Position numbers and translations under genes: made by a program
The notes under the pieces: generated by a model
Databases searched by the model: none
Seen by the model: the letters and a program-made list of their open reading frames with translations, nothing else
What the model was told of the DNA's origin: nothing
Assembly (NCBI GenBank): GCA_030836365.1
Contig: JAURQB010000125.1
Location: forward strand, 1-16,328
Reading direction: 5' to 3'
Length of the DNA: 16,328 bases
From: Bdellovibrionota bacterium
Lineage (GTDB): Bacteria > Bdellovibrionota > Bacteriovoracia > Bacteriovoracales > Bacteriovoracaceae
Part shown: positions 8,479 to 16,165 of the stretch, piece after piece
Numbering within the stretch: the stretch's first letter is position 1
Layout of the letters: each line of letters begins with the position of its first letter

Positions 8479-8790
8479 ATGATTGAAGAGATAAATACTA
8501 ACAGAGAACACGACATTTTGGGCATGAGATTAAGTGTCCAAAACGAGGCTGAGCAAGAGTCCACGGTGACTTCTTCTCACGTAATTGAATTCGTCCAAGA
8601 ACAAGTTGATAAACTTACTGAACAATATCCACATCTAGATAACGCACAGCTCGCAGTTTTGTTGGCCATGAATGTTGCCCGCGAGCGTTTAGAAATTGAA
8701 GCTGAATTTAAAGCAAACATTGAAGATATTGAACGATCAACAAAGCTAGCACTAGAAAACATCGAATCCATTACACCTCTATATAACTAA
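8479..8790 (+). CDS. zapA: Cell division protein ZapA
   Basis: ZapA is a small dimeric/tetrameric protein that cross-links FtsZ filaments and stabilises the Z-ring. The 103-residue length fits the family. The N-terminal part (REHDILGMRLSVQNE) corresponds to the small globular head. The C-terminal half is a long helix with the conserved core AQLAVLLAMNVARERLEIEAEF (about residues 54-75), equivalent to the A-VLAALNLA-E stretch of known ZapA proteins, and it would form the coiled-coil dimer. A GGGTAGG sequence before the ATG serves as a rough ribosome-binding site. The neighbour is 5-formyltetrahydrofolate cyclo-ligase 35 bases on, as in the enterobacterial zapA-ssrS-ygfA locus, which strengthens the call. 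Primary sequence similarity in the head is weak. Confidence 0.85.
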   Translation: MIEEINTNREHDILGMRLSVQNEAEQESTVTSSHVIEFVQEQVDKLTEQYPHLDNAQLAVLLAMNVARERLEIEAEFKANIEDIERSTKLALENIESITPLYN

Positions 8791-8825
8791 CCTAATCGCG
8801 TTCTCCATATGACTGGAAGATTAAA

Positions 8826-9407
8826 TTGCAGGAAGCAAAAAAAAATCTTCGATTACAAGTCAAGAAGCGACTTTGTGATCTAAAAACAGAGGAAAGAGAA
8901 AATCTAGATTTCGCTATTTCGAAACGATTTGTTCAGTTTTTAGATGCTCGCGTTCACTCGTTACAGAATCAATCATTAACCGTTGGGATTTTTTATCCCT
9001 TGAGCGATGAAGTTTATTGGCCTTCATATCCAATAACGACTACACAGCTCGCTTTCCCTGAAGTTGTCGGCCGAGAAATGGTTTTCCGACAATGTGGGTT
9101 AGAAGAGTTGGTCGAAGTGGAAATGTTTGGCCGAAAAATGAGAGTGCCTGGCCAGGGCAAATCAATTGTGAATCCGGATATTATCATCGTCCCGGGCTTA
9201 GCATTTGATCGAACTGGCAATCGACTGGGCCGAGGTGGAGGTTTTTATGATGCCTATCTTCGGAATTTTGACGGGCCAAAAGTAGGAATATGTAAGCAAT
9301 TGCAGTTGGTCGATGAGCTGCCAATAGAAGAGCACGATGTAAAAGTGGATTTTGTTATTACAGAGAATTCACTAATTGATGCTTCTTCCATAAAGGGGGA
9401 AAGATGA
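8826..9407 (+). CDS. fau: 5-formyltetrahydrofolate cyclo-ligase (MTHFS), TTG start
   Basis: The enzyme uses ATP to convert 5-formyl-THF to 5,10-methenyl-THF, returning the storage folate to the active one-carbon pool in the cytoplasm. The 193-residue protein has the family's normal length. The hallmark is the segment DIIIVPGLAFDRTGNRLG followed by RGGGFYD (residues 136-142), which binds ATP phosphate and folate. The N-terminus is rich in Lys/Arg (KKNLRLQVKKRL), as usual for the family. The start is TTG, preceded by GGAAGA about 5 bases upstream; no in-frame ATG fits the N-terminal motif better. Its TGA stop overlaps the rny ATG (ATGA, 9404-9407), so the two are probably translationally coupled. 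Confidence 0.95.
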   Translation: MQEAKKNLRLQVKKRLCDLKTEERENLDFAISKRFVQFLDARVHSLQNQSLTVGIFYPLSDEVYWPSYPITTTQLAFPEVVGREMVFRQCGLEELVEVEMFGRKMRVPGQGKSIVNPDIIIVPGLAFDRTGNRLGRGGGFYDAYLRNFDGPKVGICKQLQLVDELPIEEHDVKVDFVITENSLIDASSIKGER

Positions 9408-10963
9408 GCACAGTAACTATTATCGTAGGGGTTGTCGCTTTAGCTGTCGGTCTGGGAATTATGTTGGTGATCAACAAAATGAATCATTCTAAACAACTAA
9501 CTGAAATTGAATTTAAAAAGAAAAAAATCGTTGATAAAGCGAAAAAGGACGCCAACGAGATTAAATACAAAGCGCGAAAGGAAGCGAAAAAAGAAGCAGA
9601 AGAAGAGCGCGAAGAAATTGATGACTACATCAAAGACAAAAAAGAAGAAATAAAAAAACTAGAAAAAGACTTCAATAAAAAAGAGTCCCAATTAGATAAG
9701 AAGCTTGAAGATGCGGATTATGAAAAGCAAAAATACAATGAGCTAAAAGAATCTGTTCGTCGTCAGGAAACTATGATTGGTCAAGAGATGGAAAAATACA
9801 AAGCTCGACAATTAGAGCTTTCTACAGAGTTATCTCGAATTGGTGGGATGACTAAAGAAGAAGCGAAAAACCTTCTCCTAAAAGAAATGGAAGAGGATGC
9901 AAAAGTTGATTTTGCCAAAGTTGCAAGACGACTTGAAGAAGAAGCAAAAGAAGATGCAGAAAAATCGGCAAAAAATATTATCGGACGTGCGATACAACGC
10001 TTCTCTGGTGAATATGTCGCTGAAAAAGCAATTACAACAGTTGATCTACCAAGTGATGATGTGAAAGGCCGCTTGATTGGCCGAGAAGGGCGAAACATTC
10101 GCGCCTTCGAGCAAATTTGTGGTGTTGATTTAATCATCGACGATACGCCAGAAGTTGTTGTCGTTAGCTCATTTAATGTTGTTCGGCGTGAGATCGCGAG
10201 ATTAACACTTCAAAAACTAATTGCCGACGGAAGAATCCACCCAGCAAAAATTGAAGAATTTCATGAGAAGTCTCGAAGTGAAATGGATAAAGTCATGAAA
10301 GATCTAGGTGAAAAAGCGCAAATGGAAATAGGCGTACATGGGATTCACCCAGAAATTCTAAAACTTGTTGGCGCTCTTAACTGGCGTACTTCATATACTC
10401 AAAATCAATATCAGCACGCAATTGAAGCAGCGATGTTATGTGGAACAATGGCCAGCGAGCTTGGGCTTAACGTAAAGCAAGCTAGGCGAGCAGGTTTACT
10501 TCACGATATTGGAAAAGTAATCGATGCTTCTGCAGAGGGTTCTCATGCGGTTGTTGGAGCTGATTTTGCCAAAAGATATGGCGAGTCTCCAGATATTGTT
10601 CACGCTATTCGTGCTCACCATGACGATGAGAAACCATCTAGCGTTTTGGCCCATAGTGTTTCAGCGGCAGACGCTTTAAGTGGAGCTCGTCCAGGAGCGA
10701 GAAAAGCGATGATGGAGAGTTACGTAAGTAGGCTAACCGACATCGAAGAAATCGTTAATTCATTTGAAGGCGTATCTAAAACTTACGCTATTTCTGGTGG
10801 ACGTGAAGTTAGAGTATTTGTCGAAAATGATCGGGTATCGGATGAAGAAACAGTCATGTTAAGCCGAGATATCGCAAAAAAAATCGAGAGCGAAATGTCA
10901 TATCCAGGTACAATTAAAGTAACAGTAGTTCGTGAAACCAAAGCAATAGGTGTCGCGAAGTAA
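9404..10963 (+). CDS. rny: Ribonuclease Y
   Basis: RNase Y is a membrane-anchored endoribonuclease that starts bulk mRNA decay, partly replacing RNase E. The 519-residue length is canonical. A single N-terminal transmembrane helix (about 3-24) is followed by a very charged coiled coil to about residue 165. The KH domain has its GREG loop near 225 (KGRLIGREGRNIRAFEQ). The HD metal-dependent phosphohydrolase domain has GLLHDIGK (His367, Asp368), GSHAVVG, then RAHHDDEKP near 405 and AADALSGARPGAR near 427. All expected HD metal ligands appear present. A strong GGGGGA ribosome-binding site sits just before the ATG, inside the end of the cyclo-ligase gene. The coiled-coil region is unusually lysine/glutamate rich, which is typical of the family. 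Confidence 0.97.
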   Translation: MSTVTIIVGVVALAVGLGIMLVINKMNHSKQLTEIEFKKKKIVDKAKKDANEIKYKARKEAKKEAEEEREEIDDYIKDKKEEIKKLEKDFNKKESQLDKKLEDADYEKQKYNELKESVRRQETMIGQEMEKYKARQLELSTELSRIGGMTKEEAKNLLLKEMEEDAKVDFAKVARRLEEEAKEDAEKSAKNIIGRAIQRFSGEYVAEKAITTVDLPSDDVKGRLIGREGRNIRAFEQICGVDLIIDDTPEVVVVSSFNVVRREIARLTLQKLIADGRIHPAKIEEFHEKSRSEMDKVMKDLGEKAQMEIGVHGIHPEILKLVGALNWRTSYTQNQYQHAIEAAMLCGTMASELGLNVKQARRAGLLHDIGKVIDASAEGSHAVVGADFAKRYGESPDIVHAIRAHHDDEKPSSVLAHSVSAADALSGARPGARKAMMESYVSRLTDIEEIVNSFEGVSKTYAISGGREVRVFVENDRVSDEETVMLSRDIAKKIESEMSYPGTIKVTVVRETKAIGVAK

Positions 10964-10993
10964 TTTTTACTTTTTTGTAACAGGAACAAGGAC

Positions 10994-11677
10994 GTGAAAA
11001 AATTTGCCATTGTAACGGGAAGCTCCCAAGGATTGGGGCTTTCTCTCGTTAACTACCTATTAGATGAAGACTACATCGTTTTTGCGGCCAGCAGAGGCGG
11101 CACCCCAGTTCAACACGGAAATCTTATCGATATTATTTGCGACATAAGACGTGAGTCAGATGTTGAAAGTATGTTTGAAGAAATTGATCAAATGACAAAT
11201 GAGATTCACCTTGTGATTAACAACGCAGGTATTTGTCGAATTGACCCAATTGATGAAACTGCCACAAGTGATTTTCAGGATCACTTACAAACAAATGTAA
11301 CGGGAGTGTTTCATGTGCTAAAGCATCTGAAGCCTTATCTCGTTGAAAATGAAACACACATTATTAATATTTCTTCTAAAGCTGGTATTAAAGGAATTGC
11401 CAATTGGTCTGCTTATTGCGCTTCCAAGTTTGGCCTTGAGGGCTTAGTTGCTGCTTGTAGAGAAGAATGGAAAAGCATGAAAATTAAATTTACCAACCTT
11501 CGCCCTGGCGCCATTAATACAGGATTATGGCAGCGGCTTGGAATTGAAGTTCCAGAAAATGAAGTGATGGAAGTGGGTGAGTTTTTAAAAGTATTCGATA
11601 TTGTTATCAAATCAGAAAAAGTACTCTCATTTAATGATTTAAGCTTTTCTCATCATATGAATCAACAGTACGAATAA
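10994..11677 (+). CDS. Short-chain dehydrogenase/reductase, NAD(P)-dependent
   Basis: This 227-residue protein is a classical SDR with a Rossmann fold. The dinucleotide site is TGSSQGLG (residues 8-15), and NNAG (76-79) and the structural Asn of NVTG (Asn101) are present. The catalytic Ser is in ISSKAG (127/128), and YCASK gives Tyr141 and Lys145. PG follows at 171-172. The full Asn-Ser-Tyr-Lys tetrad indicates an active oxidoreductase, but the substrate cannot be inferred. It is shorter than FabG-type enzymes (about 245) and has an atypical C-terminus, so fatty-acid synthesis is not implied. The GTG start has an AGGA 8 bases upstream. The gene follows rny by 30 bases with no hairpin between, and runs 3 bases before a small membrane-protein gene, suggesting one transcript. 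Confidence 0.92.
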   Translation: MKKFAIVTGSSQGLGLSLVNYLLDEDYIVFAASRGGTPVQHGNLIDIICDIRRESDVESMFEEIDQMTNEIHLVINNAGICRIDPIDETATSDFQDHLQTNVTGVFHVLKHLKPYLVENETHIINISSKAGIKGIANWSAYCASKFGLEGLVAACREEWKSMKIKFTNLRPGAINTGLWQRLGIEVPENEVMEVGEFLKVFDIVIKSEKVLSFNDLSFSHHMNQQYE

Positions 11678-11680
11678 ATA

Positions 11681-12067
11681 ATGAGAGTTCGGCGTCTAAA
11701 AAACAAGCTTGTGAGAGCATTAACATTTTCATTTGTAAGTAGTTTTTTTATCGTTCAAATAATTAACTATCAACATGCGATGACAATTATTGGGCCAGTG
11801 ATGTTTGCCGTTGCTTTTTATTTTACTTTTAAAAGTGAAAAGTTAATAAACCTTGCTCACTCTAGCAGATATCGATTTAGTTTTTTAAGGCAAGTTTTTA
11901 ATTACGAAAATTTTGTTCACTCAAAACTGCCTAATCGTTTTCAAAACTTTTCCGTCATTATTTCAATACTTCTTATTCTTTGTGTGTTTTCCGTACTGAC
12001 AAGAGATTTAAGTTCTCTGCTTGTGTGCACGCCCTTAATTTTTATCTTAAAAATGATCGACTCTTAG
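11681..12067 (+). CDS. Small multi-pass membrane protein of unknown function (128 aa)
   Basis: The protein has a basic N-terminus (MRVRRLKNKLVR) followed by hydrophobic stretches at about 13-30, 34-50, 88-107 and 110-126, so four membrane helices with a basic central loop are likely. It has no recognisable motif. The ATG lies 3 bases after the SDR stop and lacks a good ribosome-binding site, so translation probably depends on coupling to the upstream gene. The stop TAG (12065-12067) interlocks with the TAA of the convergent 893-residue gene on a 4-base overlap. An accessory role for the SDR is possible but is only a guess from position. Confidence 0.7.
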   Translation: MRVRRLKNKLVRALTFSFVSSFFIVQIINYQHAMTIIGPVMFAVAFYFTFKSEKLINLAHSSRYRFSFLRQVFNYENFVHSKLPNRFQNFSVIISILLILCVFSVLTRDLSSLLVCTPLIFILKMIDS

Positions 12068-14745
12068 ATACTGCAAGATAATTTTCGTCTTTTCATTAAG
12101 TGAAGAAACGCTTGCATCTCTTCTGGTGAAGACTTTGCTTTAGAGTAAGCTTTTAGAAGGGTTTCAATATCTTCCATACGTTCAATTTGAGCAATATCAT
12201 CAATAAACGAACTGAGATCTTCCCTTGCAAATGTTTTGGCCAAGTCAAATTTAATGTCTTGGGCCAATAGTTTTTTTATTGATTGTACTTGTTCGCCGAA
12301 AACTTTTGAGATGGCCAAGAATTCACTCTCGGGAAGAGTTCGCTCTAATTCTCTATATGCTTCAATAATGCGGAGTCTTTTATCTAATTCACTCATGCCG
12401 CTTGAGTTAATTGTTTGTATCTTGCGGCCAAAATCTCGCGCCGTTGTTTTTCCAGCATCGGAAAAATTCTCTATTGTTGCTTCTAGATTTCTTGCTATAC
12501 GACTTTGACTTCGTGTGGATTTTGCTATTCCACTCAATCCATCAACGACATCTCCAACACCACCGAGGGCCATTGCGCTAATAATTCCATAAAACATCAA
12601 TTCTTCTGATTTTAAGGAGTCGATCTCTTCTTCCGCTTTTTGATAGTCTTCAAGGCCTAGTAATGCGAGAGAAAGGTTTCTACGTTTGTCTGAGCTCATC
12701 TCGGCATACTGTGCGTATTCAAGACCAAATTCTATTGGCAGGACTGCAAGGGCCGCTACAGGATGAATGAAGCCGACCATTCCAATACCAATGCTTGCGT
12801 CCATTAAATTACGATCACGATTGGCCTCTTCGTTTAAAAATGAATTTCGCGTTTGGCAGTAGATACTCTTGCTTGCGGTAGAGAAGTTATTTTTCTCAAA
12901 CATTAATTTTCCAATAGCATCATTTGCTAGCAATTCTCGTCCATAGTCCTGAGGATTATCACATGCATCCTCTAGTGTGTTCGTTAATGCATCCTCAATA
13001 CCGCGATCAGCTTCTGACTTTATCTTTTTTGCGAGTTTTATTTCTGCACCTGTTGGAGGAGGTTGGCGGTGATAGGATTCCATGAAGAGCTCAAACATTT
13101 TTAATTCAGAGCTTTCATTATTTGGATCAAGTTCATTTTCAATTATGTTGTCCAGAGTTGATTTGTCTGGGTATACACCGCGTTCACTCCATGATGGATG
13201 AGTGATTTTGAGCAAGTTCTGATAGTTAATATTGGTGTCTAGGCCCAATGCATTTTGATCAAAAGAAAAAGAAAACTTTTCGGAGTCAATCGCCCCTTTC
13301 CACAGAGGAGTTCCACAACTCATATCATAATGAAGCTCTTTCGATCGTTGCTTAAATTCTTGCGCTTTAACTAAAGGGGTGAATTTTCCATAGATCATAT
13401 AACTTAGAGGGCGAGTTGCCATATCATCGACAATGCCAGTGAAACAAGTTGATGAACCAAATTCTCCTCCCGAAAGAGGAATGGAGAGAAAGGGAAGTTG
13501 TTGTCTGATTTGAGAAATTTCTTGTGAAATAGGATTCACAAATGAGTCTTTAAATTTATTTATTTGGGTATTTATTTCTTGGCACTCTTCACTTTGCGAT
13601 ACTCCCCATGACGGAAAAAAGTGGGAGTGCTGACACTTACCAAGATAATATTGGTTGAGGACCGCATATTTATTAGCGATTTTTGCATAATATTTCTCAA
13701 GAGAACCCAACCTTTTGATTGCTTTTGCTGTTTGTTCGGCCTCCATTTCTTCGTATCGATCATATCCTTCTTGGTCAAAGTAGCCATCATCAAGAAGAGT
13801 GAGTTTAAAATCCTGGAGAGCTTGCTCTTTATCTAAGTCATTATTTTCAAAACATTTTGAAAGAGATGCTTCTATTTTTTTGACAACCTTTGCCTTGTAA
13901 TTAGTTGTTAGTGATTTTGGATTTTTAGTTAAAAGTTGTTCTGCAAAAGCGCTAAGCTGTGTTGCTACACCGAGGTTAAATAATTCATGCGCGAGTAAGT
14001 CTTCACTCATTTCAACAAGTGTAGAGCGTTGAGTGTCGCATCCGATATTATCTTGAACCCACGAAGGGCAGCCTAAATCATCTTTTGATTTATCTTTGTC
14101 TCTTTGTTTTGCTAAGTATTTTAGAGGAGGGTAGGCGCCGGGTGCAATGCCTTCTCGGCAGTCCCTAAAGGCCTTTGGTTCTGGTTCATCTCGAAAATTT
14201 CTACGACTCGGTGGGGAGAGCAAATTTTTTAGTTGGTTAAGTTTTCTTCCTGCATTAAACATTGCGTAGTGAGCGCTTTGGCTTTTTTTCGCCACTTCGA
14301 GTGCTTGATCTAGTTTGTCACCTGAAATAAGACATTCTCTTATTGAAAGTGAATGTTCGCCATTAAGCGTTTCCTCAAAAAATGAAACTTGTTGATCTTG
14401 TTTACATTCACTACTTAGACGATATAGTTCTGTTGTTTCGTAATAATTAAGTAAGCGTTTCGCTTGATCGCCTGTTTGAAAATTTGCTCTCGTTATACTC
14501 AAGAAGCTTCTTAGTTCAGGAGACTGCTTGGCAATAGAAGCAGTTTTAAGTTCACTCATTGCATTTTCATAAACTTCTAAATAGCATTCATATTCTTTCC
14601 TTGGAGAAAGGGTCCCGCTTTTTTGATGACAACTTGTGAACGCTTTAACGTGGGTGTTCTCCTGCTCGACCCCACAAAGCTCTAAATTTGCTTTTGATAA
14701 CAAGGGAAGTAGAGAAAATGAAAGTATTAGTATTAATTTTTTCAT
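12064..14745 (-). CDS. Large secreted cysteine-rich protein of unknown function (893 aa)
   Basis: Residues 1-19 (MKKLILILSFSLLPLLSKA) are a Sec signal peptide. The mature protein has about 16 cysteines spread over its length, consistent with disulfides outside the cytoplasm. Most of it is predicted helical and highly charged. Two hydrophobic segments lie at about 648-675 (GFIHPVAALAVLPIEFG) and about 713-740 (FYGIISAMALGGVGDVV). The C-terminal 150 residues are amphipathic helices, including RIIEAYRELERTLPES. No catalytic motif was recognised. The gene begins 4 bases after the kinase-like gene on the same strand and lacks a clear ribosome-binding site, so the two are probably translated together. 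A hydrophobic region followed by a variable C-terminal module recalls exported polymorphic-toxin proteins, but no toxin domain is evident and that reading is speculative. Confidence 0.85.
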   Translation of the reverse strand: MKKLILILSFSLLPLLSKANLELCGVEQENTHVKAFTSCHQKSGTLSPRKEYECYLEVYENAMSELKTASIAKQSPELRSFLSITRANFQTGDQAKRLLNYYETTELYRLSSECKQDQQVSFFEETLNGEHSLSIRECLISGDKLDQALEVAKKSQSAHYAMFNAGRKLNQLKNLLSPPSRRNFRDEPEPKAFRDCREGIAPGAYPPLKYLAKQRDKDKSKDDLGCPSWVQDNIGCDTQRSTLVEMSEDLLAHELFNLGVATQLSAFAEQLLTKNPKSLTTNYKAKVVKKIEASLSKCFENNDLDKEQALQDFKLTLLDDGYFDQEGYDRYEEMEAEQTAKAIKRLGSLEKYYAKIANKYAVLNQYYLGKCQHSHFFPSWGVSQSEECQEINTQINKFKDSFVNPISQEISQIRQQLPFLSIPLSGGEFGSSTCFTGIVDDMATRPLSYMIYGKFTPLVKAQEFKQRSKELHYDMSCGTPLWKGAIDSEKFSFSFDQNALGLDTNINYQNLLKITHPSWSERGVYPDKSTLDNIIENELDPNNESSELKMFELFMESYHRQPPPTGAEIKLAKKIKSEADRGIEDALTNTLEDACDNPQDYGRELLANDAIGKLMFEKNNFSTASKSIYCQTRNSFLNEEANRDRNLMDASIGIGMVGFIHPVAALAVLPIEFGLEYAQYAEMSSDKRRNLSLALLGLEDYQKAEEEIDSLKSEELMFYGIISAMALGGVGDVVDGLSGIAKSTRSQSRIARNLEATIENFSDAGKTTARDFGRKIQTINSSGMSELDKRLRIIEAYRELERTLPESEFLAISKVFGEQVQSIKKLLAQDIKFDLAKTFAREDLSSFIDDIAQIERMEDIETLLKAYSKAKSSPEEMQAFLHLMKRRKLSCSI

Positions 14746-14749
14746 ATCA

Positions 14750-16114
14750 TTACCAATCCGTTAGTATCCAATCATACTCATTTGAATCAGGGCGTCTTGC
14801 CCATGTTAATTGTCCAGGGTGAAAGTCTGAAGCGCCCGAAAGTCTGGCTAAATCTTCTATTGCTTTTAGGCGCTCATATCGCTGTCGAACTTGATCAACT
14901 TCTTGTGGCCTAATGCCGGACAAAGTTCTTGAAATTTGAATGTTTGTTTTATTTTGTTGAAGCATCTGCACGACTTGAGCATTTGCATCCATAAATTCTT
15001 TCGCATCTCCTTCAATATTTAATTTTTCAACTTCAATCCATCTGTAGTTTGGATCATGCGATAAAATTTTAACGGTGTAGTAACAATCTATTCCCAGATT
15101 GGTTGAGAATTTATCGTTACAAATTGAATTATCCCTATTTTTGACAAACCTTCTACTAAAGTGAAAATTTCGATAATCTTTATCATTGATTGTTTGTAGT
15201 CTTTTTCTCGGGTTAAGCCCTGGAATTTTGTATCGTTGATAGCCAGTTTCAATGGGATCGAGATACTGGCCATCTGTTGTAATTCTTCGGTCTTCAAAAA
15301 TTTTTTGATTTCTTGTTCCGATAAAATCAGCAATGTTGGGTAGCCTTAATACTGTTGCCTCTCCCGTTTCAGAAGTTATCTCATAGATATGGGTTGAGTT
15401 TCCCGCCCCGAGGTAACGATTAATTGTAAATCTTTTTTCAGGTAAACCCGCGACAGGATCAAAAACAACAGTATCACCTGATTTTAATAAATTTAAATCT
15501 CTCTCGTAAGCTTGAAGTCTTCTTGTGCAAGCTCCAAAGCCGGGTAAGCAGGTTTTAACCATTTCTCCTTCGGGCGAATATCGCGGATATTCAAAACTTA
15601 AATCTAGTCGATATGATCTTGAATCAGTCGGCGGGATAGCATCTCTCGCTTCATCTGTAAGAGAGCGATACTCGCGCATGTGTTGGTAAATTTCCTTAGT
15701 GATCATATCCATTTTTTCAACGTCACTTAATCCTCTGGTTCCTGGGTTGTTTAAATTTCCAATATTACTATATGCTGCTGTTGCTGTTCCTGTGGGATCA
15801 GCAACAGTTGCAGTGTTAAGAATAGCGGCCGTAGAATCTGTCGAGCTTACGTAGGATTGCGAGTATGTTGATTGCTTGGAGCTAATACTCTCATAAAAAA
15901 AATCGAGATCAGTTTCTCTAACTTTTCCACGTATATAAACTTCAAAGCGAGGATCATTTTTATATAAATCCCAAAATTGTTTGATTTCACCAGTTCTAAA
16001 AATATCTGCAGAATTCGAATAATTACTGAGTGCCAGCAAAAGACAATTTGCCGCAAACACACTTTTAAAAGTTGCGAACAATAAGAAAAGAATAATTGTT
16101 GCATTAAATCTCAT
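14750..16114 (-). CDS. Secreted protein with degenerate kinase-like (protein kinase/APH-type) C-terminal domain (454 aa)
   Basis: A signal peptide covers about residues 1-22 (MRFNATIILFLLFATFKSVF, then AA|NC). The next 60 residues and a Ser/Thr/Ala-rich stretch (about 78-120) have no known match. From about 233 the order of elements resembles a kinase fold: a Gly-rich loop RYLGAGNSTHIYEI (233-246), a strand VLRLP (255-259) where the ATP-anchoring Lys would be Arg257, a hinge-like WIEVEKLNIEG (about 355), a long helix, then SDFHPGQLTW (429-438), matching the catalytic loop DxHPGN with Asp430 and Gln435 for Asn. The protein ends in ILTDW, where Asp453 would be the DFG/DW metal ligand. No C-lobe follows it. 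This is inferred by eye and needs a profile or structure comparison. It is the middle gene of the minus-strand operon. Confidence 0.75.
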   Translation of the reverse strand: MRFNATIILFLLFATFKSVFAANCLLLALSNYSNSADIFRTGEIKQFWDLYKNDPRFEVYIRGKVRETDLDFFYESISSKQSTYSQSYVSSTDSTAAILNTATVADPTGTATAAYSNIGNLNNPGTRGLSDVEKMDMITKEIYQHMREYRSLTDEARDAIPPTDSRSYRLDLSFEYPRYSPEGEMVKTCLPGFGACTRRLQAYERDLNLLKSGDTVVFDPVAGLPEKRFTINRYLGAGNSTHIYEITSETGEATVLRLPNIADFIGTRNQKIFEDRRITTDGQYLDPIETGYQRYKIPGLNPRKRLQTINDKDYRNFHFSRRFVKNRDNSICNDKFSTNLGIDCYYTVKILSHDPNYRWIEVEKLNIEGDAKEFMDANAQVVQMLQQNKTNIQISRTLSGIRPQEVDQVRQRYERLKAIEDLARLSGASDFHPGQLTWARRPDSNEYDWILTDW

Positions 16115-16165
16115 TTCTCTAGTTTTCGAGACTTTAGAGGATAAATTAAAGTAAACTTTTTTTAT

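Noticed and set aside
8791..8825. Possible 6S RNA between zapA and the cyclo-ligase gene
   Set aside because: Only 35 bases are available, far too short for 6S RNA.
14750..16114. Lipoprotein signal on the kinase-like protein
   Set aside because: The residues before Cys24 are A-A-N, which do not fit the lipobox; signal peptidase I cleavage fits better.
16115..16165. Terminator upstream of the kinase-like gene
   Set aside because: Only a weak 5-bp AAAGT/ACTTT pairing with a 2-base loop and an imperfect CTCTA/TAGAG pair are present, neither followed by a convincing U-run.
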